NCBI GenBank assembly: GCA_964580435.1
Contig: CAZOKP010000085.1
Location: forward strand, 1 to 11,710
Direction: 5' to 3'
Origin: CAZKEW01 sp964580435
GTDB taxonomy: Bacteria > Acidobacteriota > Aminicenantia > Aminicenantales > UBA8522
Length of the DNA stretch: 11,710 nucleotides
Shown: positions 1 to 5,499 of the stretch, piece by piece
Layout of the letters: each line of letters opens with the position of its first letter
How positions within the stretch are numbered: position 1 is the first letter of the stretch
The notes under the pieces: model-generated
What the model saw: only the letters and a program-made list of their open reading frames with translations
The model's database searches: none
What the model was told of the DNA's origin: nothing
Made by a program: the position numbers and the translations under genes

Positions 1-35
1 TGAGATCGCTTCGTCGCAATGCTCCTCGCGATGAC
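1..35. repeat. Widespread palindromic intergenic repeat (REP-like), partial at window edge
   Basis: On the minus strand this reads GTCATCGCGAGGAGCATTGC followed by GACGAAGCGATCTCA. It closely resembles the short intergenic repeat seen in many unrelated bacterial genomes, whose usual core is GTCATTGCGAGGAG...GAAGCAATCTC. The outer arms pair as ATCGC (5-9) and GCGAT (28-32). Compared with the usual ATTGC/GCAAT, both arms carry the matching change, so pairing is kept. The repeat ends where the stop codon of the upstream minus-strand gene begins, as expected for an element tolerated just behind genes. Its left part may continue outside the window. The family resemblance is from memory, not from a search. 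Confidence 0.65.
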
Positions 36-1099
36 TACTTTTTTTCCTCCTCGAGCGCCCGGGCGAAGGCTGGCCAGAAGGGATCAACGCGGGGGTGGTC
101 AAGCGGTTTTTCATTTCCGTCCTCCACCAGAATGATCCCCTTGCTTTCCGCAACGACCTCGCCGACCACAGAGGCGGCGATACTTTTCCGGGCCAACTTG
201 TCGAGCAGCCGCTCAACCTTTTTCTCTTTGCAGGTGATGATCAAAGTTCCCTCAGAGATGGACGAATACGGGTCCATCCCGAATTTCGCGCAGATCTTCT
301 CGACCTCATCCAGGACAATGATTCTCTCCTTCTCCACCCTCATCCCGACCCGGGAGGCCTTGGCCACCTCATAAAGGCCGCCCCAGACGCCGCATTCCGT
401 GGCGTCATGCATCGAGGTCACGCCGCGCTCCCGCGTCCCCACCGAAGCGGCCGTCAGAGCATCCTCGACTACGGACATTTGAAAGAAAATATTTTCCGCT
501 CTCCGGCTGAATTCTTCTCCGAAATACTCCCTGATCTTGTCCTTGAAGGCGAGGGCAAAAATGCCCGTGGCTTCGATCGCCGCCCCTTTGGTGATGACGA
601 TGATGTCCCCGCGCTTGGCCATCTGCGGCGTGACATATCGCGCTTTATCGCCGATGCTGATCACCGTGGCGCCTCCCACCATCGGATAGTTGCAGCCGGC
701 ATAGCGGGCCGTATGTCCGCAGACGATGGCGACGCCCATTTCCCGGCACTCCGAGTCGATCTTCTTCCAAACGATTTCCAGTTCCTCTTTGGTCATGCTC
801 AACGGCAGGTTGAGGTCGATGGAGAGGTAGGACGGCTGAAGCGCCGACGTGACCGCGTCCGAGCAGAGGATATGGATGGCGAACCAGGCCGCCCTTTCGA
901 ACCCGTACTCGGGGACGATGAACACCGGGTCGGTGGTCATGGCCATAACTTTCCCGCCACCGATATCGACGATGCCGATATCCACGCCGTGCTTCGGCCC
1001 GACAAGGACCGATCTTCTGCGCTTTCCCAGATGAGGATAAATCAATTCATCAAATATTTCCGCCGAGATTTTCCCCATTTCCGGCAGCCGAGCGGACAT
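35..1099 (-). CDS. HypE/PurM-like AIR-synthase-family protein
   Basis: A 354-residue cytoplasmic protein of the AIR synthase-related (PurM/HypE/ThiL/SelD) fold, in which two domains bind ATP and an acidic substrate at a dimer interface. Visible signatures are TTDPVF (56-61), a metal/nucleotide-site Asp context; VCGHTARY (126-133); VGGATVISIG (141-150), the end of the N-terminal domain; and MHDATECGVWGGLYEVA (230-246), the counterpart of the HypE MRDxTxGG motif that opens the second domain. It ends in LDHPRVDPFWPAF plus an acidic/lysine tail. It therefore lacks the C-terminal PRxC cysteine that true HypE uses for cyanide-ligand synthesis, and no hyp genes are nearby. It is better called a HypE-like paralogue of unknown substrate. 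The ATG at 1099 has AAGGAGG/GGGAGG directly upstream. Promoter and hairpin repeat lie at 1121-1193. A ThiL- or SelD-like role is possible but not indicated. Confidence 0.85.
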   Translation of the reverse strand: MSARLPEMGKISAEIFDELIYPHLGKRRRSVLVGPKHGVDIGIVDIGGGKVMAMTTDPVFIVPEYGFERAAWFAIHILCSDAVTSALQPSYLSIDLNLPLSMTKEELEIVWKKIDSECREMGVAIVCGHTARYAGCNYPMVGGATVISIGDKARYVTPQMAKRGDIIVITKGAAIEATGIFALAFKDKIREYFGEEFSRRAENIFFQMSVVEDALTAASVGTRERGVTSMHDATECGVWGGLYEVAKASRVGMRVEKERIIVLDEVEKICAKFGMDPYSSISEGTLIITCKEKKVERLLDKLARKSIAASVVGEVVAESKGIILVEDGNEKPLDHPRVDPFWPAFARALEEEKK

Positions 1100-1120
1100 T
1101 TTTGCCTCCCTCCTTGACTC

Positions 1121-1193
1121 TTAAAATGAGTTCTCAATGTAGTGATTGCCGGCGCTTTTGTCAAATCGGCACGAGATTCCGATGCAAGAGCGC
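1121..1193 (-). repeat. Hairpin-promoter element, copy 1
   Basis: This 73-nt block is 58/73 identical, without gaps, to 2248-2320 in the same orientation. It holds a two-tier stem-loop: lower arms GCGCTTTTG (1152-1160) and CAAGAGCGC (1185-1193) with one T/G wobble; a 4x1 internal loop; upper arms ATCGG and CCGAT; and a 9-nt loop. The wobble is U-G in a plus-strand RNA and A-C in a minus-strand RNA. On the minus strand the block also contains a TTGACA-17-TACATT promoter, with the -35 inside the 3' part of the hairpin. It lies 21 nt before the start of the AIR-synthase-family gene. Confidence 0.75.
1136..1164 (-). promoter_or_regulatory. Sigma70-type promoter for the AIR-synthase-family gene
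   Basis: On the minus strand, a perfect -35 TTGACA (1159-1164) is followed after 17 nt by TACATT (1136-1141). Transcription would begin near 1129, leaving a leader of about 30 nt with the ribosome-binding site before the ATG at 1099. The same arrangement recurs in repeat copy 2. Not experimentally mapped. Confidence 0.6.
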
Positions 1194-1237
1194 AGGAAGA
1201 CGTGAATCAGGAGGCACAAAACATTGTTTGTTTGCTT

Positions 1238-2104
1238 CTATTCCGAACTCGACGGGCTATTGAGCATTTCAAAGAACAAATCTTTCAAGCCTGTCAGCGA
1301 CCCCGGTTCGATGTTCTTCAGGAAGCCGATATAGCGGCTGCCTCCGACATAAAAACTGATCCGGTGAAACGGTTTTTCTTCTCCATACCGATTTTCATCG
1401 AGTCCGAGCCTTTTCTTCATCTGATTCTCGAGGTAGCGGGCCAGGCCTTCCTTCCATTCCTGCCAAACCATGTACTCATAATCATCCTGATTAAGGATTT
1501 GTTTTAGTTCCTTCCGGCAGCTGAGAACCTTGGCTCTGTCATCAGCAGCCAACGCTTCGAGAAACTGAGAGTAGGTCGAACTGAACTCGTTGCTTTCATA
1601 GGGAAAAGGATAATTAATCTCCCACATGTAGTCTTTTTTGGCCATAGCTTTTTGCGCCACTCCGAGGTTTTGCTTGATCTCCAGCTCACCCTCTTCCCAT
1701 TGGGCGCAATGGACAAATTCATGGAAAATCGTAACGTAGCCGTCGGGGGATTCAAACACATCCCCGGTGACGACACAGACAGGCTTGGTCCCGTAAAAAC
1801 CCAGAGGCATAGACGCCCTGACTTTCTGGGGGACGGCCATTTTTGCCGTCTCGAACTTGGCCAGACTGTACTTTTTTTCAGTTGCATTCGGCTCAAAAAC
1901 ATAAAAGGAGTTGTCCTCGAAAATAGCCACAGGATAAACTCTTTGCAGGATGGGGTGAATGTCCCGAATTTCCTTCTGGATTTCGAATATCCTATCCAGG
2001 GATGCCCCATACTTTGACCCGATTTCTCCGCTCTTTGGAGTCTGCGTGAAAGCGACGCCCATCATAATGAAAAGGCAAACGACGGAAATAATAACAATCT
2101 TCAT
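1238..2104 (-). CDS. Secreted HExxH zinc metalloprotease-like protein
   Basis: A 288-residue exported protein of no family I can name. It opens with a classic signal peptide: MKIV, then a hydrophobic run to about residue 19, with likely cleavage near AFTQ-T (20-22). No lipobox cysteine is seen. The key motif is HEFVHCAQW, with zinc ligands H128 and H132 and catalytic E129. A second conserved-looking segment, WKEGLARYLE, could supply the third ligand through E219, giving a gluzincin-like HExxH...E layout. That assignment is inference. I set the start at the second ATG (2104). The open frame has an ATG 12 nt earlier, but GGAGGAGAGG lies between them and places a Shine-Dalgarno 5 nt before the inner ATG, and the outer start would add charged residues before the signal peptide. 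Promoter and hairpin element copy 2 lie upstream, with a leader of about 150 nt. The target (peptide, cell wall or none) is unknown. Confidence 0.75.
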   Translation of the reverse strand: MKIVIISVVCLFIMMGVAFTQTPKSGEIGSKYGASLDRIFEIQKEIRDIHPILQRVYPVAIFEDNSFYVFEPNATEKKYSLAKFETAKMAVPQKVRASMPLGFYGTKPVCVVTGDVFESPDGYVTIFHEFVHCAQWEEGELEIKQNLGVAQKAMAKKDYMWEINYPFPYESNEFSSTYSQFLEALAADDRAKVLSCRKELKQILNQDDYEYMVWQEWKEGLARYLENQMKKRLGLDENRYGEEKPFHRISFYVGGSRYIGFLKNIEPGSLTGLKDLFFEMLNSPSSSE

Positions 2105-2225
2105 CCTCTCCTCCATCCTCTAATACGAGCGATGCTTTAAATTCGTTGCCCGCAGTCGATTTTCCCGTCCAACCACCCTGGGCGATGATAAATCGGGGTT
2201 TCATTTTCTCAGCTTCCAAGTCAGG

Positions 2226-2254
2226 TTGAATTTCCCGTCCATAACCTTTAAAAT
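2226..2254 (+). promoter_or_regulatory. Putative promoter for the thiamine-binding protein gene
   Basis: TTGAAT (2226-2231), 17 nt, TAAAAT (2249-2254) on the plus strand. Transcription would start near 2261, giving a leader of about 80 nt that carries the stem-loop of repeat copy 2 just before the ribosome-binding site. It overlaps the opposing promoter at 2263-2291. I see no TPP-riboswitch core in the leader. Confidence 0.4.
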
Positions 2255-2320
2255 AGATACTCAATTTAGTGATAGCCTGCGCTTTTGTCATATCGGACTG
2301 CGGTTCCGATAAAAGAGCGC
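2248..2320 (-). repeat. Hairpin-promoter element, copy 2
   Basis: Second copy of the 73-nt element (see 1121-1193), 1,127 nt away and in the same orientation. The hairpin is stronger on top: lower arms GCGCTTTT (2279-2286) and AAGAGCGC (2313-2320), the same 4x1 internal loop, and a 7-bp upper stem TATCGGA/TCCGATA with a 7-nt loop. The 15 differences from copy 1 fall 5/5/5 over the codon positions of the one minus-strand frame open through both copies, so they do not look like constraint on a protein. Confidence 0.75.
2263..2291 (-). promoter_or_regulatory. Promoter for the metalloprotease-like gene
   Basis: On the minus strand, ATGACA (2286-2291), 17 nt, TAAATT (2263-2268), at exactly the place of the copy 1 promoter. 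Transcription would begin near 2256, about 150 nt before the ATG at 2104. The leader contains two copies of TGGACGGGAAA 70 nt apart (plus strand 2161-2171 and 2231-2241), whose meaning is unknown. Confidence 0.5.
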
Positions 2321-2342
2321 AAAAGAAAAGGGAGATAAAACC

Positions 2343-2636
2343 TTGATTATTGCTGAACTCGCCATTTTCCCCACGAGTGAAGGGACCTCCGTCAGCCGGT
2401 ATGTCAAGGAGGTTATCCGGGTGATCGAAGACTCCGGGCTGCGGAGCGAGACCGGAGGCATGTCCACAACCATCGAGGCGCCAGACCTGGAAACGCTGTT
2501 CCGCGTGATCAAAAAGGCCCATAAGGCTCTTCTCAAAATGGGAGTCAAGCGAGTCCATATCGACCTCAGGGTGGACCACCGCCTGGACAAAGACGCCACC
2601 ATCGCCTCGAAGCTGCGCGCCGTCGGGAAAAAATAG
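2343..2636 (+). CDS. MTH1187/YkoF-family thiamine-binding protein
   Basis: A 97-residue cytoplasmic protein of the MTH1187/YkoF (DUF77) family: small ferredoxin-like-fold proteins that bind thiamine or its HMP moiety and are thought to buffer or deliver it. Diagnostic features are the MIIAELAIFP opening strand; EGTSVSRYV (13-21); GMSTTIEAPDLETLF (39-53), matching the usual MGT.iEG.d segment; and VKRVHIDLRVDHRLDKD (68-84), matching the Rv..iKiDdRxDK segment. Full family length. The start is a TTG, chosen because GGGAG (2330-2334) lies 8 nt upstream, because the family begins MII/MIV at this point, and because no ATG fits. It sits 92 nt before the ribonucleotide reductase gene but has a separate promoter. 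There is no thiamine transport or synthesis gene in view, so its partner cannot be told from context. Confidence 0.85.
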   Translation: MIIAELAIFPTSEGTSVSRYVKEVIRVIEDSGLRSETGGMSTTIEAPDLETLFRVIKKAHKALLKMGVKRVHIDLRVDHRLDKDATIASKLRAVGKK

Positions 2637-2659
2637 TTGTTCTCGCTCACATTTACATT

Positions 2660-2698
2660 ATATATTTATATTGAGTAAATATATCGATTCGATAGAAT
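2660..2698 (+). promoter_or_regulatory. Ribonucleotide reductase promoter with overlapping palindromes
   Basis: An AT-rich gap holds TTGAGT (2671-2676), 16 nt, TAGAAT (2693-2698), a plausible sigma70-type promoter with a start near 2705. Two inverted repeats overlap it. ATATATTTA/TAAATATAT (2660-2668 and 2676-2684, 7-nt gap) surrounds the -35, and TATCGATTCGATA (2682-2694) lies between the boxes. Both suit a repressor. The left part, ACATTATATATTTATA (2655-2670), resembles an NrdR box in its core but lacks the conserved flanking C and G. The ribosome-binding site AGGAGA (2718-2723) is 5 nt before the ATG at 2729. Confidence 0.5.
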
Positions 2699-2728
2699 AA
2701 ATAAAGAACGGATGAAGAGGAGACCCCC

Positions 2729-4816
2729 ATGCCGGACGCCAAAGGTTTCAGCGAGAACGCCCTGAAAATCCTCAAGTCCCGCTACTTCATGCGGAACGAG
2801 GAAGGGGAATTCCTGGACAAGGAGCCGGCCGACCTCTTCTGGCGCGTGGCCCGCTACATCGCTTCCGCCGAAAAGACGAAAAAAGAGGACGAACGCTGGG
2901 CCCGAAAATTCTTTGAGGCGATGATCGCCCGGGATTTCCTGCCCAACAGCCCCACCTTGACCGGCGCGGGAAGGGATATGTGCCTGAGCGCCTGCTTCGT
3001 CCTGCCGATCGAAGATTCCCTGGAATCGATCTTCGAGACCGTCAAGGACGCCGCCCTGGTGCACAAGGAGGGAGGCGGCACGGGGTTTGACTTCAGTCGG
3101 CTCCGTCCCAAGGGAAGCTTTGTCCGCAAAACCCAGGGGATCGCTTCCGGCCCCGTCTCTTTTCTGCGGGTCATCGATTCGGCTACGGAAGCCGTCAAGC
3201 AGGGCGGGACGCGCCGCGGCGCCAACATGGGTATTCTGCGGGCCGACCATCCCGACGTCGAAGAGTTCATCCGGATGAAAATCGACGGAAAAAGCGTCAA
3301 CAATTTCAATATCTCGGTGGCGGCAACCGACGCCTTCATGGAGGCCGTGAAGAGCAATGGGGCCTACGATATCTACGACCCCTATCTCAAGAAAAAGGTC
3401 GGCCGGAAGAATGCTCGAAGCGTCTTTGACTTGATTCTCGAATCGGCCTGGGCGGTGGGAGACCCCGGTTTGATATTCATCGACCGGGTCAACAAGTTCA
3501 ACCCGACATTTGGCCTCGGTCCCATCCGGGCCACCAACCCCTGCGGCGAGCAACCTCTCCACGAGTATGAATCCTGCAACCTGGGTTCGATCAACCTGGC
3601 TCATTTCTTCAGCCCCCAGAAAAAAGAGGCGTTCGATTGGGACAGGTTCGGCGAAGTCATCACCCTGTCCGTGAGATTTCTTGACAACGTCATCGATATC
3701 AACAAGTACCCCCTGCCCCAGATCGAGAAGATGACCAAGGCCAACCGCCGGATCGGGCTCGGGGTCATGGGTTGGGCCGACCTTTTGATCAAGATGAAGC
3801 TGAAATATGACTCGGTGCCGGCCGTAAAGCTGGCCGAAAAATTGACCGCATATATGCGCAAGCGCGCCATGGCGGAATCAGCCCGTCTGGCCGAAGAGCG
3901 GGGAAGCTTCCCCAATATCGGAAAGTCGGTCTTCAAGGGAAAAAAGATGCGCAACGCCACAACCCTGACCATCGCGCCCACGGGCACGATCTCCCGCATC
4001 GCCGGCTGCTCCTCCAGCATTGAGCCCATTTTCGCTTTTGAGTTCACCTCCAAGATCATCGACGGCGAAATCAAGGACATCCATCCCCTTTACGCGGAGT
4101 GGAAAAGCGTCCATCCCAAGGACCCGCTGCCCGAATATTTCCGGACGGCCCACGAGATCGCTCCCGAATGGCACGTCCGGATGCAGGCCGCGTTCCAGAA
4201 CCATGTGGACAACTCTGTCTCCAAGACCATCAACTTTGCCAATAAAGCTACGGTCAAAGACGTGGAGAAGGCCTATCTGCTGGCCTACGACCTCGCGACC
4301 AAGGGCATCACCATTTACCGGGACGGAAGCCGGGCCGAGCAGGTGCTCTACAAGTCGTCGCCCGAAGCCAAGCTCCATCCCAAGGAGAGGCCGGCCTCGC
4401 TTCCCTCGGTCACGGATAAGATCAAGACCGGGTTCGGGAATCTCTACGTGACGATATCCTTTTACAATCAAAAACCCTTTGAAGTCTTCACCAGTATCGG
4501 GAAAAGCGGTTACACGACGATGGCCGACGCTGAAGCCCTGGGCAGGCTGATCTCGATGGCGCTGCGAAGCGGCGTCGACGCCAAGGAAGTCATCAGCCAG
4601 CTCAGGGGGATCGGAGGTTCGGAGCCCATCTTTACCGAGGGCGGGCTCGTTCAGTCCATTCCCGATGCCATCGCCAAGGTTCTGGAAAGGCACATCGGCC
4701 CTGTCCAGGGCAACTCCAAGGATATTTTCCAGACGGTCTGTAGGATCTGCGGCGCGACGTTGCCGGACGAGAAGTGTCCCGTCTGCCCTCACTGCGGCTG
4801 GAACCGCTGCTCCTAA
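2729..4816 (+). CDS. nrdJ: Adenosylcobalamin-dependent (class II) ribonucleotide reductase
   Basis: A 695-residue enzyme that reduces ribonucleotides to deoxyribonucleotides using a thiyl radical generated from coenzyme B12. It needs no oxygen and no separate radical subunit. Visible signatures are NSPTL (73-77); C89 in SACFVLP and C283 in CNLGSINL, the expected redox pair; the catalytic NPCGE motif with N270, C272 and E274; APTGTIS in the late barrel; and a TSCPD-type domain at about 540-650. The C-terminal tail has cysteines 671, 674, 683, 686, 689 and 694. The first four or five look like a zinc ribbon and the last CGWNRC is the likely swinging redox arm that re-reduces the active site. 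No N-terminal ATP-cone is evident, so overall activity control may be absent. The length is short to normal for the compact bacterial/archaeal class II group. The start is supported by AGGAGA 5 nt upstream. It is transcribed alone, with a hairpin at 4840-4862 behind it. Confidence 0.95.
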   Translation: MPDAKGFSENALKILKSRYFMRNEEGEFLDKEPADLFWRVARYIASAEKTKKEDERWARKFFEAMIARDFLPNSPTLTGAGRDMCLSACFVLPIEDSLESIFETVKDAALVHKEGGGTGFDFSRLRPKGSFVRKTQGIASGPVSFLRVIDSATEAVKQGGTRRGANMGILRADHPDVEEFIRMKIDGKSVNNFNISVAATDAFMEAVKSNGAYDIYDPYLKKKVGRKNARSVFDLILESAWAVGDPGLIFIDRVNKFNPTFGLGPIRATNPCGEQPLHEYESCNLGSINLAHFFSPQKKEAFDWDRFGEVITLSVRFLDNVIDINKYPLPQIEKMTKANRRIGLGVMGWADLLIKMKLKYDSVPAVKLAEKLTAYMRKRAMAESARLAEERGSFPNIGKSVFKGKKMRNATTLTIAPTGTISRIAGCSSSIEPIFAFEFTSKIIDGEIKDIHPLYAEWKSVHPKDPLPEYFRTAHEIAPEWHVRMQAAFQNHVDNSVSKTINFANKATVKDVEKAYLLAYDLATKGITIYRDGSRAEQVLYKSSPEAKLHPKERPASLPSVTDKIKTGFGNLYVTISFYNQKPFEVFTSIGKSGYTTMADAEALGRLISMALRSGVDAKEVISQLRGIGGSEPIFTEGGLVQSIPDAIAKVLERHIGPVQGNSKDIFQTVCRICGATLPDEKCPVCPHCGWNRCS

Positions 4817-4839
4817 GAATTCTCATATCATCCCTGAAC

Positions 4840-4862
4840 AAATAGAGATGGCATCTCTATTT
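4840..4862 (+). terminator. Strong stem-loop behind the ribonucleotide reductase gene
   Basis: AAATAGAGATG (4840-4850) and CATCTCTATTT (4852-4862) form a stem of about 10 bp with a 3-nt loop, 24 nt after the stop codon. Only the three T of the arm follow, so it is an imperfect intrinsic terminator or a 3' stabilising hairpin. Confidence 0.55.
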
Positions 4863-5049
4863 CCGTGATGGGGGTGGGGCCTGTCGCGGTTCACCCCCGG
4901 CGCCCTCGCGGTCAATCATGTTGTTTCCAGAGCCAAAGACCGGGGCATCAAACGCTCGGGGCGGCGGGGGGCCCCCGAACCACGCCACCCTCCCCTTCTA
5001 TCGGCATATCTGGGTTGCAGCTGGATTTTTCTTTCTGGATTTGCAATAA
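4863..5049. other. GC-rich structured block of unknown origin, no gene seen
   Basis: I find no convincing gene here. An open plus-strand frame exists but has no recognisable protein character. The first 140 nt are much richer in G+C than the surroundings and dense in inverted repeats: GGGGGTG/CACCCCC (4870-4876, 4892-4898), TCGGGG/CCCCGA (4956-4961, 4973-4978) and the near-palindrome CGGGGGGCCCCCG (4965-4977). It lies between a gene terminator and a signalling gene with no start, so it may be an inserted or dispersed element that cut off that gene. That is inference. Confidence 0.35.
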
Positions 5050-5499
5050 GATAAGCCTAAAGGGGTTGAAGGGCGAAAGGACGAAATTAAGGACGTTTGG
5101 GTCTATCTCCTGATAGAAGCGGTCCAGGAAAGCGATATCGAGAAATTAAATCAAATGGCCGAGATCTTCGAGAAGGTTGTCAGCGGGTTGGATACGGAAG
5201 ACTTCGTTCAAAACGAAGAACTCCAGGATAATTTTTACAAATTTTTTAGATTCCTCAAAGAAAGCCGCGGAGATAAGTGCCGCAACTGTTCCAAGAGCTT
5301 CGTCAAGGCTGTGCTGGCCGGAAAAAGGATGGGGCCGGAAACAAAAATCGGCCATTTGAAACGCACGCTCTCGGAAATGAGCACGGAAGACCTGGCCTCA
5401 ACGATCTGGGAAGAAATCCTGTATGATGACAAGTTCGATTCCTTGAGCTTCAGCGATCGATTTTTTGAAGGAAGCGAAGATCGAGAGAATCATTTTTGA
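5050..5499 (+). pseudogene. Broken HD-GYP-type signalling gene, fragment A (N-terminal helical part)
   Basis: The frame is open from the stop at 5047-5049, but no ATG, GTG or TTG occurs in it until ATG 5155. That ATG has no Shine-Dalgarno and falls inside what reads as a continuous helix: DVWVYLLIEAVQESD before it, AEIFEKVVSGLD after it. So 5155 is probably an internal Met and the true 5' end is missing. From 5155 the frame encodes 114 residues, including a CRNC pair and a charged helical segment like those that precede the phosphodiesterase domain in some HD-GYP proteins. It reads SFSDRF up to a run of six T (5461-5466), then continues as junk to a stop. Dropping one T joins it to fragment B as DRFLKEAKIERI. 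The HD-GYP assignment rests mainly on fragment B. A short genuine gene starting at 5155 cannot be excluded. Confidence 0.5.

Noticed and set aside
95..1117. Long open plus-strand frame (340 codons) across the AIR-synthase-family gene
   Set aside because: The minus-strand protein has clear family motifs. The antisense product is His/Arg/Asp-rich with no recognisable domain, as expected for a GC-rich shadow frame.
2261..2342. TPP riboswitch before the thiamine-binding protein gene
   Set aside because: The leader has a hairpin but none of the conserved TPP-aptamer segments such as CUGAGA or the ACCUGA-type core.
1992..2579. Minus-strand open frame through the gap and antisense to the thiamine-binding gene
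   Set aside because: It crosses the repeat, the promoters and two real genes. Differences between the two repeat copies are not biased to third codon positions, so the frame is not under protein constraint.
2655..2689. A confident pair of NrdR boxes
   Set aside because: Only the AT core matches. The conserved outer C and G are missing, and the two candidate sites start 19 nt apart, which does not suit the usual paired spacing. Kept only as a weak possibility.
4865..5113. Plus-strand 82-codon frame after the ribonucleotide reductase gene
   Set aside because: No ribosome-binding site and no protein-like pattern. It overlaps the start-less frame of the broken signalling gene and is explained by high GC content.
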